Of a stretch of 64,000 nucleotides of DNA, positions 28,175 to 37,086 are shown piece after piece. Under the pieces are notes generated by a model. The model searched no databases. It worked only from the letters and a program-made list of their open reading frames with translations, and was not told the origin of the DNA. Both the position numbers and the translations under genes were made by a program. This DNA is from Fuerstiella marisgermanici (GTDB lineage: Bacteria; Planctomycetota; Planctomycetia; Planctomycetales; Planctomycetaceae): positions 1,116,001-1,180,000 of the forward strand of contig NZ_CP017641.1 of the NCBI RefSeq assembly GCF_001983935.1, given 5' to 3'. Each line of letters starts with the position of its first letter. The stretch's first letter is position 1.

Positions 28175-28596
28175 GATGCGTGAGCACTGGAAGTGAATTG
28201 ACGTCGCGAGTGAGTTGCGGCGCCCGAGCCACCAGGATTGCTCTCACTGGTCGCAGTGCAGGGAATTGGACGGGATGACCGCGCGAAATGCGCACTCGAA
28301 TACGGTATTCGATTTCTGTTTGCTGGACAGAGTGCCAATCGGCCGTCGGCATCGTAGGTGCCCGATGATGGACGATCAGGACTGGCACTGTGAGTGAGCA
28401 GGCGTTCCAGCCACGTATGTTGGCGCCAAAATCCCTCATCTCCGCGACCCATTTCGCAGTCGTTACAAACAGAACGGTGACAGTCAGTGAGTTTTGATAA
28501 AATGGGGGGGGGGCGAAGGTCCTTGATTCGAGTTTGTAGGCAGTGTTACGGTGGAGATTCTCAATCCCACTTCCCCCCGTATTTAGAGTGCCACTG
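28175..28596. other. gene-free interval with a G10 tract
   Basis: This 422-bp interval between two plus-strand genes contains a run of ten G at 28504-28513, about 84 bp before the next start codon. The minus strand is open through much of it, but that frame is the complement of the flanking genes. Confidence 0.5.
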
Positions 28597-30090
28597 ATGA
28601 TTCGTTTCTCCCTGATGCTCACAGCCGTCCTGCTCGCGACCACGGCCAACGTTCATGCCGGTTGGCAATATCTGTCTCTCAATGATCTGCCCAATGATGC
28701 CGTTCTGGAAGGAAGCTCGACTGAGGGTTTTCTGCAAATTCGAAGTTTGGATGATTCGTTCAGCACCATTGTTTTCGAACAGCCCAATGATGTGCTGTAC
28801 CTTGATCTTGGGGCCGGAGATGACAAACTCACCGTCGACGGCCTAACAATTTTCGGCTTCACCGCCGACATCTTCGTCCAGGGAGCTGGCGGTGACGATT
28901 CCGTTGTGCTGAACGACCTCCAATCTGCTGGCAGCGTGTACGTTGACGACATGTCGGGAAACAACAGCTACCTGCAGTCACAGACGAATATTCTGGGCTC
29001 TGTCGATATCAACGATGGGCCGGGTGAACAGACAGTGCGCATTGCGAGATCCACTGGCGACGCCATTTCCGGTTCTCTTTCCATAACAAGCACCGATGGC
29101 GGTTCAAGCGTCTTTGTCGGGGGAGGCAGCGGCGGACGGACGGAAATTGGTGGCGGCGTGTCGATAGCGAATTCGGGGTATGGTGATGACGAGTTCTGGT
29201 TCGATCTGAGCCGCATTGACGGCGATGTGTACGTGGATCATGGTAATGGTAAATCGATCGCTCGAGCGGTGCAGGGCTCAATAGGAGGCTCGTTAACGCA
29301 AATCGTTGCCAGTGGGCAATTAAGTGCAACCGTCCGTCAATCTGCCATCTACGGAGCATTGAACCTTCAATGCGGTGAGGGTTCCACTGGTGTATTTTTG
29401 GGAGACGTTCCGGTGAGCGGCGGGATTTTCATCAATAGCGGTCTTGGCTTCGACTCCCACACTTTTTGGGGAGTCCAAACGCCGGAACTCGTCATTGACA
29501 ACGGTGAAGGCGGCAGTCGGCTGACGATGGACTCAGCGATCACGTCGTTTAATATCGCCCGCTTGCAGGTCACGAACCTTGACGGCAGTGATGAAATCAA
29601 TCTCAACGGAGCTCACCGTGGGGCCATTGGTCGAAACTGGGTGGGAGACGTTGAGATCAACAATGGTAACGGAAATTCTACAGTAGCGATTTCGGACTTC
29701 GTGACACACGTTCGTAGTGTTCGAGTCTCAGCCGGCGTGGGCAATGATCAGCTAATTCTGGACGACACCACTGTTGACGGTGACGTGATTGCCTTTCACG
29801 GAGTCGGCGGTTCCGACGTTGCGATTACCAATGCCGACATTGGTGGACAGCTTGAACTCGATTCTGGCGACGATGTGGACTATGTGACCGTCATGGATTC
29901 CACAATCGAAGGTCCGACTTACATTCGCACTCACCAGGGCGACGATAGCGTGACGATATCGGCCAACGCGTTTTTTGGCGACTTCGTTGCTGAAGGTGGG
30001 GCCGGCTTCGATATTCTTGCGACGGCGAATGACAGCTACTTTGGCGGCAGCGAATATGTGACGGGATTTGACTACGTCTTCGATTTTTAG
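28597..30090 (+). CDS. secreted repeat protein, probable beta-solenoid
   Basis: This 497-residue protein has a signal peptide (MIRFSLMLTAVLLATTANVH, cleavage after AHAG region). The mature part is built from short repeats rich in Gly, Asp, Asn and Ser with a recurring hydrophobic-x-hydrophobic pattern (DLGAGDDKLTVDGLTIFG, DISVNDGPGEQTV-like turns, VYVDHGNGKS). This is typical of calcium-binding or Pel-like beta-solenoids. Clusters such as GAGGDDSVVLND, SGDDVDYVTVMD and HQGDDSVTISAN recur. No catalytic domain or sorting signal is visible. The upstream in-frame start at 28543 would precede a poor signal peptide, so 28597 was chosen. A terminator follows. Confidence 0.65.
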   Translation: MIRFSLMLTAVLLATTANVHAGWQYLSLNDLPNDAVLEGSSTEGFLQIRSLDDSFSTIVFEQPNDVLYLDLGAGDDKLTVDGLTIFGFTADIFVQGAGGDDSVVLNDLQSAGSVYVDDMSGNNSYLQSQTNILGSVDINDGPGEQTVRIARSTGDAISGSLSITSTDGGSSVFVGGGSGGRTEIGGGVSIANSGYGDDEFWFDLSRIDGDVYVDHGNGKSIARAVQGSIGGSLTQIVASGQLSATVRQSAIYGALNLQCGEGSTGVFLGDVPVSGGIFINSGLGFDSHTFWGVQTPELVIDNGEGGSRLTMDSAITSFNIARLQVTNLDGSDEINLNGAHRGAIGRNWVGDVEINNGNGNSTVAISDFVTHVRSVRVSAGVGNDQLILDDTTVDGDVIAFHGVGGSDVAITNADIGGQLELDSGDDVDYVTVMDSTIEGPTYIRTHQGDDSVTISANAFFGDFVAEGGAGFDILATANDSYFGGSEYVTGFDYVFDF

Positions 30091-30150
30091 TCTTGGTAGT
30101 CCCAGGATAGACCAACGAACGGAAGATTCGTAATCCGTTTGTGCCAAACC

Positions 30151-30183
30151 AGAAGCCCGGCGTTTTTCAAACGTCGGGCTTCT
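30151..30183. terminator. bidirectional Rho-independent terminator
   Basis: AGAAGCCCGGCGTTT pairs with AAACGTCGGGCTTCT (one mismatch) around TTC. It is 60 bp past the secreted repeat-protein stop and 88 bp before the convergent channel gene, so it may serve both. Confidence 0.8.
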
Positions 30184-30270
30184 TCTATTTTGGACGACGA
30201 ATATTCTCGCTGGGTGGCAATAGACGTGCTTCAGCCACACTTCACCACACAAGCTATTCGCCAATGTTCA

Positions 30271-32124
30271 CTACAGGCTCTGTTCGCGGGCTGCTTCCTG
30301 GCGTTTTGCGAGCTGACGGTTGTAGGCGCCGATGGCTTCTTTGCGGCGGAGCATTCCGATCAGGCGGCCGGGCGATTCAGGATCCATCACGGGCAGTTCA
30401 TCGATGTTCAGGGCTGTGAACTTTCGCATCGCTTCGTTCAGGTCGTCGTCCGGGGCAACACTTAGAAAGCGAGACGTCATTACGTCGGCTGCATCGGCCA
30501 GTTGCCAGATGGTTTCGTCATAAATGTACGACCGCACATCGTCGGCGGAAAAGATGCCCACCATTTTTCCTTCGGCGTTCACGACAGGAAAGTAGTGTTG
30601 GTGAGTTCTACTTAGCAGCTTGACGATGCTGGACAGGGGCATTGCTTCCGGCACCAGTTCGATTTTGCGATCCCGACGATAAACGTCTTCGACCTTCATA
30701 CCTTCCAGTACATCGATGGTAAAGTCGCCTCGATGAGCGGGCGATTCCAGCCGCGTTGGCACCTGTTTGCTATACAGCGATGTGCCATGGCATAGCAGAA
30801 AACATAACGTGGAGACCCACATGGTGGGCAACAACAGCTGGTAGCTTCCCGTCATTTCAGAAACCATGATAATGGTCGAAATGGGAGCTCGCGCGATACC
30901 AGCGAAGAAGCCAGCCATGCCCACGACACCAAACGCGCCGGGAGATACTCCGGCCAGCCAGCCGACTGCCGGAACATTGTTGCCCAGCATCTGAAATGCT
31001 TTGCCGGTGGCGACTCCCACGCAGCCGCCAATGACCATCGATGGACCAAAGACGCCGCCGGAACCTCCACTACTAATCGTCAGTGACGTCGTCAGAATCT
31101 TGACCAACCCGACCAGCAGCAGGACTTCGATCGTTAGTGCGCCCGGTGTTTCCAGCCCGGTTTGTAGTATTCCGTATCCAGTCGCCAGCACGGACAGCAG
31201 CGCTCGATCCTGGCCGCAGGCATAGTACAACGTGATGGCAACACAGGCAGTCAGGCCGGCTCCCATCGCTGGCTTCAGGTGAGGCGGGCCGGGCACTTTT
31301 CGAAAGACTTCATGAATGCCGTAGAAGCATTTGATATAGATGATGCCGACCAGAGCCAAAATCAGTGACATAATCCCGTACGGTATCATCTCAAGCAGCG
31401 ACGTCATTTGGTAAGCGGGCAGCCGTCCAAAGACGTGGCCAAACGTCATATGTTTGGGCAGGAACATGCCGTAAATCGAATAGGCCGTAATCGAAGAAAT
31501 GGCGGTCGGAACGATCACGTCGGATTCCAGGTCCGCGTCGCGATACATGATTTCACCGGCAAAAATAGCGCCAGCCAGGGGAGCTCGAAAAATGGCTCCC
31601 ACGCCAGCGCCCATGCCCGCCGCCATGAGAATCCGCCGGTCGCGTGCCGACAGTTTCAGACACTGTCCGAGAAATGATCCAAGAGACGCTCCAATCTGCG
31701 CGATGGGGCCTTCACGACCGCCCGAGCCAGCCGTTCCTAACGTGACGGCCGAAGCCAGTGTCTTCACCACGGCCACTCTGATGGAAATGTTGCCGCGTTT
31801 TCTGTGGAAGGCGTCAATCGCGCCGTCTGTGCCATGGCCTTCGGCTTCCGGAGCGAAAGTGTAGACCAGCCAGCCGGATATCAGGCCGCCTCCGACCATC
31901 ACTGCCACCAACCAACCCAAAGAAAAGCTTAGTTCTTCGACGTGAAACAGTGGGCGTTCGCCAGTCGCAGCCTGCGGCACAAATCCGGAAAACTGCGTCA
32001 ACAGAAACCGCGACACCGTTTGGCCCAGCACATCAAAAACAATCGCTCCGAGACCGGCGGCGATGCCAACGATAACGGGCAGGATGAACCATTTGGCGGT
32101 CATCTGTGCCTGAAGCAGTTTCAT
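30271..32124 (-). CDS. ClC-family chloride channel/transporter with CBS domains
   Basis: This 617-residue membrane protein has an N-terminal hydrophobic core with ClC hallmarks: an EAEGHGTDGA segment in place of the GSGIP filter, GSGGREGPIAQIGASLG with the gating Glu, and SGGSGGVFGPSMVIGG. About ten to twelve spans are visible. The C-terminal 150 residues hold two CBS motifs (VEDVYRRDRKIELVPEAM, then ADVMTSRFLSVAPDDDLNEA), which usually bind nucleotides and regulate the pore. The start at 32124 was chosen because the frame upstream to 32241 lacks a membrane or protein-like N-terminus. It stands alone. Confidence 0.9.
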   Translation of the reverse strand: MKLLQAQMTAKWFILPVIVGIAAGLGAIVFDVLGQTVSRFLLTQFSGFVPQAATGERPLFHVEELSFSLGWLVAVMVGGGLISGWLVYTFAPEAEGHGTDGAIDAFHRKRGNISIRVAVVKTLASAVTLGTAGSGGREGPIAQIGASLGSFLGQCLKLSARDRRILMAAGMGAGVGAIFRAPLAGAIFAGEIMYRDADLESDVIVPTAISSITAYSIYGMFLPKHMTFGHVFGRLPAYQMTSLLEMIPYGIMSLILALVGIIYIKCFYGIHEVFRKVPGPPHLKPAMGAGLTACVAITLYYACGQDRALLSVLATGYGILQTGLETPGALTIEVLLLVGLVKILTTSLTISSGGSGGVFGPSMVIGGCVGVATGKAFQMLGNNVPAVGWLAGVSPGAFGVVGMAGFFAGIARAPISTIIMVSEMTGSYQLLLPTMWVSTLCFLLCHGTSLYSKQVPTRLESPAHRGDFTIDVLEGMKVEDVYRRDRKIELVPEAMPLSSIVKLLSRTHQHYFPVVNAEGKMVGIFSADDVRSYIYDETIWQLADAADVMTSRFLSVAPDDDLNEAMRKFTALNIDELPVMDPESPGRLIGMLRRKEAIGAYNRQLAKRQEAAREQSL

Positions 32125-32628
32125 AGGAAAACGCAGAACCTGATAGAGATTGAGAAAACGGAGGTTGCCACAAACGCGAGTCGGGCGGCTATGTGGGATT
32201 GCGTTCGAGGACGCGACCGATCGTCGGCGTGTTGACGACACTCGCGGCGTGTGGAGCGCATGCGGTGCGTGAGTGGCGCAGGTGGGTAGTGGACCGGTCT
32301 AAGCCAACTGTGTCAATGCGGAGGGCGAACTGTTCCCAAAAAGAGAGTCAGGACATGCCATACGCCGCCGATGCTTCAGGCGAGAAGCCGGTTATCGGGA
32401 TTCGAGCCGTGCGGGATACCGAAACACCGCGTCTCAACAAACCGTAAACTGCGGAAACTTGAGTGTTCTCAAATGTTTGAATGATCCATTTCGTGCGCAC
32501 AGCGTTATCCGAGACACAAGCAGCAATGTGTCGGATGCTCGCAGATTTGATGAAAGAGCTCGTGCCAACGATCTCATCGAGTCTGCGCCTGTCCGTCGTT
32601 CCCAGATCCCCACGGCGAGGTGCGGCCC
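32125..32628. other. divergent intergenic region
   Basis: This 504-bp region lies between the divergent channel gene and the ABC transporter operon. An 84-codon frame on the plus strand (32193-32447) has no ribosome-binding site or family resemblance. The promoters of both units should be here. Confidence 0.5.
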
Positions 32629-33420
32629 ATGATCGAAGTGTCGAACGTCTTTCACCATTACGGTCTGCGGCCGGTTCTGCAGGACATTAATTTTGAGGTC
32701 GATGCCGGACAAACCCTGGCAATTATCGGCCCCAACGGGACGGGAAAAACCACGCTGCTGGACCTGATGTCCGGGTTCGCGTCGCCCGCCGAGGGCACCG
32801 TTTCCATCAATGGGCGAGTCCGCCGATCGTCTGTTGAGAATGAACTGGCCATCCGACAGGAAACCGTATTCCTTCCTGCAGAACCGTGGTTCCCAAAGAA
32901 TATGACCGGCCGTGATTTTCTGCTGGGTGTTGGTGAATTGTGGAGCGTGCCGGTTCGTCGGCTGTTTGAGCACGCCGATCGATTGCTGTCTGTCTTCCAA
33001 CTGGATGCGATCGGCGATTCGGATATCTCCGCGTATTCAACAGGGCAGCGAAAAAAGATTGGCTTGTGCTCAGCGCTGATCTGCGAAGCTTCGATCCTGT
33101 TACTGGATGAGCCATTTTCCGGGGGGCTCGATCCAGCCGGGCTGACGGCCATGAAACAGATTCTAAAGTACCTCACCGAACGACAGGACCGCACTGTGGT
33201 CCTGACCAGCCCCGTTCCTGAACTGGTGGAAGAGGTCGCCGACGAAGTTCTGATCTTGAACGAAGGCACGATCCTAAAACACGACACCGTCGAGAACGTC
33301 AAACGCGACGCGGAAGCGCCGACGCTGGACGAAGCGTTGCGAAAACTGATCTTTCCGGAAACAGAACACGAATTGCGGGACTACTTCACGTATGAAATGG
33401 CCGGTGAGGTGGCATCATGA
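32629..33420 (+). CDS. ABC transporter ATP-binding protein with divergent H-loop
   Basis: This 263-residue ATPase subunit has Walker A GPNGTGKTT (residues 34-42), a signature YSTGQRKK in place of LSGGQ, and Walker B ASILLLDEPFSGG. The expected switch His in the H-loop is replaced: TVVLTSPVPELVEE has Pro where ABC-2 type exporters have SSHxxxE. Catalysis could be weakened or rely on a partner site. A GCGAGG at 32615-32620 gives suitable spacing to this ATG, so the GTG at 32620 was rejected. The stop overlaps the permease start (ATGA), so the two genes form one unit. Confidence 0.85.
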   Translation: MIEVSNVFHHYGLRPVLQDINFEVDAGQTLAIIGPNGTGKTTLLDLMSGFASPAEGTVSINGRVRRSSVENELAIRQETVFLPAEPWFPKNMTGRDFLLGVGELWSVPVRRLFEHADRLLSVFQLDAIGDSDISAYSTGQRKKIGLCSALICEASILLLDEPFSGGLDPAGLTAMKQILKYLTERQDRTVVLTSPVPELVEEVADEVLILNEGTILKHDTVENVKRDAEAPTLDEALRKLIFPETEHELRDYFTYEMAGEVAS

Positions 33421-34637
33421 ATCGGTGGTATCGACAAAGCCTGCCCGGCCGAGCGGGAGCATATTTGCTGCTGACAATTGTGTTGTTGACGGATGTTTTT
33501 GCGGTTATCTCTTGGTTCACGTGGGGGCATGGCCTGGAGGCCAGTGACCAGTATCTTTGCTGGCTTCCGTTCGTGGGATTCAATGTCGGTTTGTGCGTGA
33601 TTGCAGGCATGATCGTGGCGGGCTACCGTCTGCAGGGATTCCCTGATCGCACCGCAAGCACATCCTTTCATTCCTGGCTGGCAGCAACACCGTGGCAACC
33701 TTCGAGCCGCACACCATTCGGGCCGTGGCATCCAGTTTGGCTTGATGTCGTACCATTTAGCATTCTCGGCGTTGTTGCGGCAACGCAGGCGGCGGTCCTT
33801 TGCCCCTCACTGGTTGCAGCAAGAGATCAGGCGATGGCTTGGTCGGATGCTCTGATAGTCACAGTCGTTCCCGCCGCACTGGCACCTGCCGTGGTGTTTC
33901 TGTTCACATGGACGATTTGTGCTTACGGCATTCTCTGTTCACGATGGAACTGGTCCATCTTTCTACCCGCACTCTGGATGGGAATTCTGATCCACGTTGG
34001 CAAGCTGACTTCAGCGGAAATTGCGTTCTCCACGTTAGGCGTTTCGCTTGTCGGCCTGATGGTTGTGAGTTGGCGCCGCATGCAGCTTGAGCTAACAAAG
34101 GTTCCCGAATTCCACACGGCATTGTCAGACGTGGCACCGAAACCTCGCCGTACTTCGACAACTTACGCGGCGCTGTCGCCTGCTCCGCAAAACCCTCAAT
34201 TTGCAGCCGGACTTCATGGCCTCCGGCCCAAAGCGTTCGCCGCTGGATTGCTGTTGTTTGTCTGGGTGGCTCTGTTGCCGTGGGGTTCAGGTTCAGTCAA
34301 CTATCTGACAGTGGCTCTCGCGTTGTTCATTCTTGCTGTCTTCCGTATGGCCGCCTACGGGGAAATACTTACGTCGCATCTGGGCCTGGTGGCTCGCTGG
34401 TCGACGCGGCAGTTTATTGTGCCCAGCTACGATCGTGTTTGGATTCCGAGCGTGGTGATGATTGTGGCCGGTCTGGCGACTTACGGTTTGGTGCCTCTGG
34501 GAGTGCTACCACCGACGCTGGGCGGTGCGTTGAGCATCGCTGTACCAGTGGTGATCGGCCTTGCCATGGGGCCTGACTACACAACCTGGTCGTTGACGGC
34601 TCCGTGCCGCTACAGCAAGCGACAACAGCAACAGTGA
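33417..34637 (+). CDS. ABC-type permease-like membrane protein
   Basis: This 406-residue protein has about ten to eleven hydrophobic spans and soluble loops rich in Pro and Thr (LAATPWQPSSRTPFGPWHPV). It overlaps the ATPase gene by four bases (ATGA), so it is the likely membrane partner, but it lacks motifs that would identify the exported substrate. The C-terminus is basic and Gln-rich (KRQQQQ). It ends 27 bp from the convergent small gene. Confidence 0.7.
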   Translation: MNRWYRQSLPGRAGAYLLLTIVLLTDVFAVISWFTWGHGLEASDQYLCWLPFVGFNVGLCVIAGMIVAGYRLQGFPDRTASTSFHSWLAATPWQPSSRTPFGPWHPVWLDVVPFSILGVVAATQAAVLCPSLVAARDQAMAWSDALIVTVVPAALAPAVVFLFTWTICAYGILCSRWNWSIFLPALWMGILIHVGKLTSAEIAFSTLGVSLVGLMVVSWRRMQLELTKVPEFHTALSDVAPKPRRTSTTYAALSPAPQNPQFAAGLHGLRPKAFAAGLLLFVWVALLPWGSGSVNYLTVALALFILAVFRMAAYGEILTSHLGLVARWSTRQFIVPSYDRVWIPSVVMIVAGLATYGLVPLGVLPPTLGGALSIAVPVVIGLAMGPDYTTWSLTAPCRYSKRQQQQ

Positions 34638-34664
34638 AAACCGCAGCGCAAGGCCGCCTGCCGA

Positions 34665-34877
34665 TTATTCGTCTTCAGCCCAGCGCTGCATGGCTTCCAG
34701 CGATTCGTCGCGTTCTTCGCGGGTGGCGAACAGAGAATCGTCGCCTTCGATGCGGACTTCGTAACGCCCTTCGACAAGACATTCTTCGTTCCCGCAAAAG
34801 TGCGGCAGGTCCGAAATCCAGACAATGCGAGACAGGGGAACGTGTTTATCGTCAATGATGGTGAAGATGCCGGACAC
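34665..34877 (-). CDS. small acidic hypothetical protein
   Basis: This 70-residue acidic protein (WISDLPHFCGNEECLVEGRY, EERDESLEAMQRWAEDE) has two Cys in a C-x4-C pattern and no membrane segment. The start is GTG, preceded by GGAG at 34886-34889 with acceptable spacing. It is downstream of metF on the same strand with a 38-bp gap and may be co-transcribed with it. No family was recognised. Confidence 0.55.
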   Translation of the reverse strand: MSGIFTIIDDKHVPLSRIVWISDLPHFCGNEECLVEGRYEVRIEGDDSLFATREERDESLEAMQRWAEDE

Positions 34878-34915
34878 GGCTTTTCTCCGTAATCAGTGGT
34901 GCGAAAGCGGTTGAC

Positions 34916-35782
34916 TCAGCCAGCCAGTGCTTCGAGAATTTTCTGGCAGGCCTGAGACTTGTTCAATGCGTAAAAGTGAATGCCGCGCGCACCGTTGTCT
35001 CGCAGAGCAGTGCATTGTTCGATGGCATAGCCGACGCCAATTTCGAATTGCGCGTCCGCGTCATCCTGAACGGCTTCCAGCCGCGTTGCTAATGCCTCAG
35101 GAAACACCGTGCCGCACATTGATGTGATGCGTTTGATTCTGGCAAAATCGGTAATCGGCATGATGCCCGGAACGATTGGAACTGTAATCCCGGCAGCTGC
35201 GCAGCTGTCACGAAAACGGAAGAAATTGTCGTTGTCGAAAAACAGTTGAGTGAAGACCGCATCGGCTCCGGCGTCGACTTTACGTTTGAGGTTTGCCATG
35301 TCGACCTCCATGCTGGGCGCTTCCAGATGCTTTTCCGGATAGCCCGCGACGCCGATTGCGAAGTCTTTCGGATGGTCCTGGATAAGTTGAACCAGTTGGT
35401 TGGCGTACTGAAGCCCGCCATCAACCGCCTGAAATGATTCCTCCCCCTTCGGCGGATCGCCTCGCAGCGCCATGATGTTTTCAATGCCAGCGGCGGCCGC
35501 CTGGTCCAGCCACTCGTTTAATTGATCTCGAGTGGAACCCACACAGGTAAAATGAGCCATCGCCGGGCGATCAAAGTCTGATTTAATTTCCTGACACCAG
35601 CTAACGGTGCGGTCCTGAGTTGACCCACCGGCTCCGTAGGTACACGACACAAACGCAGGCTGATGCTGCACCAACGTCTTCAGGTGCTTGCGCAGAGCAT
35701 CGTCGCCCTCCGGCGTCTTTGGTGGAAAGATTTCAATTGAAACCGCGAACGGGTTCGACGAAAAAACTTCGGGCAGTCGCAT
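34916..35782 (-). CDS. metF: methylenetetrahydrofolate reductase
   Basis: This 288-residue flavoenzyme reduces 5,10-methylenetetrahydrofolate to 5-methyltetrahydrofolate for methionine synthesis. Family signatures are visible: SIEIFPPK with the catalytic Glu, [18 protein letters not shown] with the FAD/folate Asp, and FTQLFFDND. Length and order match the bacterial enzyme without the eukaryotic regulatory domain. It is followed closely by the small acidic gene. No methionine synthase gene or recognisable SAM/SAH riboswitch is visible. Confidence 0.95.
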   Translation of the reverse strand: MRLPEVFSSNPFAVSIEIFPPKTPEGDDALRKHLKTLVQHQPAFVSCTYGAGGSTQDRTVSWCQEIKSDFDRPAMAHFTCVGSTRDQLNEWLDQAAAAGIENIMALRGDPPKGEESFQAVDGGLQYANQLVQLIQDHPKDFAIGVAGYPEKHLEAPSMEVDMANLKRKVDAGADAVFTQLFFDNDNFFRFRDSCAAAGITVPIVPGIMPITDFARIKRITSMCGTVFPEALATRLEAVQDDADAQFEIGVGYAIEQCTALRDNGARGIHFYALNKSQACQKILEALAG

Positions 35783-35961
35783 TGCAAATATCTGATAAAA
35801 CGTTGATGTTCCGTAGAGAAGCTGGCGGGAATGTTAGTCCCTGACGTCACAATACCACCAGCCATATTTGGCTTTTATCGGGCTTCCCGGTTTTTAGAGC
35901 CGGAATGGCGGCATTTGCCGGCCGCGACGCAAGAAACATCTACACGCTGCTGTTTGGTCTC

Positions 35962-37086
35962 ATGGCAATTCAATTTAACTGCCCCTACTGCACGGCTGCC
36001 ATTCGCGTAGCAGATCAATACTCCGGCAAGCAGGGAAGCTGTCCGAAGTGCAAGACAAAACTGATTGTGCCGACGGTCGTTCCGCCTTCCGTCCCGCCAG
36101 CGGCCGAACTTCAGCCCGCTCCGGTCGCACCTCAGCCAACACCCGCCGCTCCCGCTGAAGTCGTACCGCCGCTCGTGCCTGATGTGGCTCCACCACCGGT
36201 CGCAGTCAGTCGTCGTCGAAATCGACGGCGGAAGAGGGCGTCGAAGCTGTATTCTATCGGGATCCCTGTCGTCTGTTTCCTGACCTTCTTCGGGATCGTG
36301 ATCGCCGTCATGATGATGCGACCTCAGGAACTGAAGGGCGTGCTGACAGGTTCGATCGCGCGAGACATGCGGATTCCGTCTGTGACGGTACCACTGGCGT
36401 CGTTGCAGTTGAACGACGAAGACCAGGCCGAGGCGATGCAGGCGTTCGAAGATTCTCCCGAAGCCTTCGTGAGCTCACAAATGACGTGCCGCATCAGACT
36501 GGACGGGAAGTCACTGGTCGTGGATGTGGCTGCTGGTGACGAGTTTGAGTGGTTCGCTGTGAACCCGAACGCCAGCGTCAATCTCCGCGACTGGATTCGT
36601 GACCACATTGCGGCAGCCAACACGCAACGCCTTAACCGAATCGCCGAAACCGGTACGGCACTTTGCAAAGACAAGATTCTGAAGGCGAGTGGCTCTCGAG
36701 TCGTCTTTGATGCCGCAACCTACCGCGACGGATTCGGCCTGAACGCTCACGTGGATGCGTTCGGTTTCGTGGTCGAGGCCGTCACCAACAACCGCGTGTC
36801 GCCGTGCGCTCACGAAGATTCGAAAGGAACTTTATATTTCGCCCTGCCCAAAGACACCACGTCGTTCGTGCTGCGAGGCCGATCGCAGAACGGTGGCAAG
36901 CCAATTTTCCCCGGCGAGTATACCGTTCAGGTGTCTGTCGCCGCAGACGCTGCTTCAGGAGATTCACCAGCTGATGATTCTCCGGAAGAACCGGCTGAAG
37001 CTAACGCCGCTGAACCGTCAATGCCCAAGGAGAACAGTGACGCTCCCGATGCACCAGCAGATGCTGTGAAACCTGATGCGGACTAA
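35962..37086 (+). CDS. zinc-ribbon, single-span planctomycete-type membrane protein
   Basis: The protein has 374 residues from the chosen ATG. The N-terminal zinc ribbon CPYCTAAIRVADQYSGKQGS then CPKCKTKLIVP supplies two C-x2-C pairs. A Pro/Ala/Val-rich linker (residues 45-95) leads to a basic patch (RRRNRRRKRASK) and one span (IPVVCFLTFFGIVIAVMMM). The C-terminal half is a soluble domain with no recognised family, and the end is Ala/Asp/Pro-rich. An upstream in-frame ATG at 35905 adds residues outside the ribbon and is less likely. The gene is divergent from metF and convergent with sufD, overlapping the sufD stop by four bases. Confidence 0.65.
   Translation: MAIQFNCPYCTAAIRVADQYSGKQGSCPKCKTKLIVPTVVPPSVPPAAELQPAPVAPQPTPAAPAEVVPPLVPDVAPPPVAVSRRRNRRRKRASKLYSIGIPVVCFLTFFGIVIAVMMMRPQELKGVLTGSIARDMRIPSVTVPLASLQLNDEDQAEAMQAFEDSPEAFVSSQMTCRIRLDGKSLVVDVAAGDEFEWFAVNPNASVNLRDWIRDHIAAANTQRLNRIAETGTALCKDKILKASGSRVVFDAATYRDGFGLNAHVDAFGFVVEAVTNNRVSPCAHEDSKGTLYFALPKDTTSFVLRGRSQNGGKPIFPGEYTVQVSVAADAASGDSPADDSPEEPAEANAAEPSMPKENSDAPDAPADAVKPDAD

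Noticed and set aside
27879-28649. 256-codon open frame on the minus strand
   Set aside because: It overlaps the ends of two confident plus-strand genes and lacks protein-like composition.
35783-35961. possible riboswitch between metF and the zinc-ribbon gene
   Set aside because: No SAM or SAH riboswitch core could be recognised by eye.
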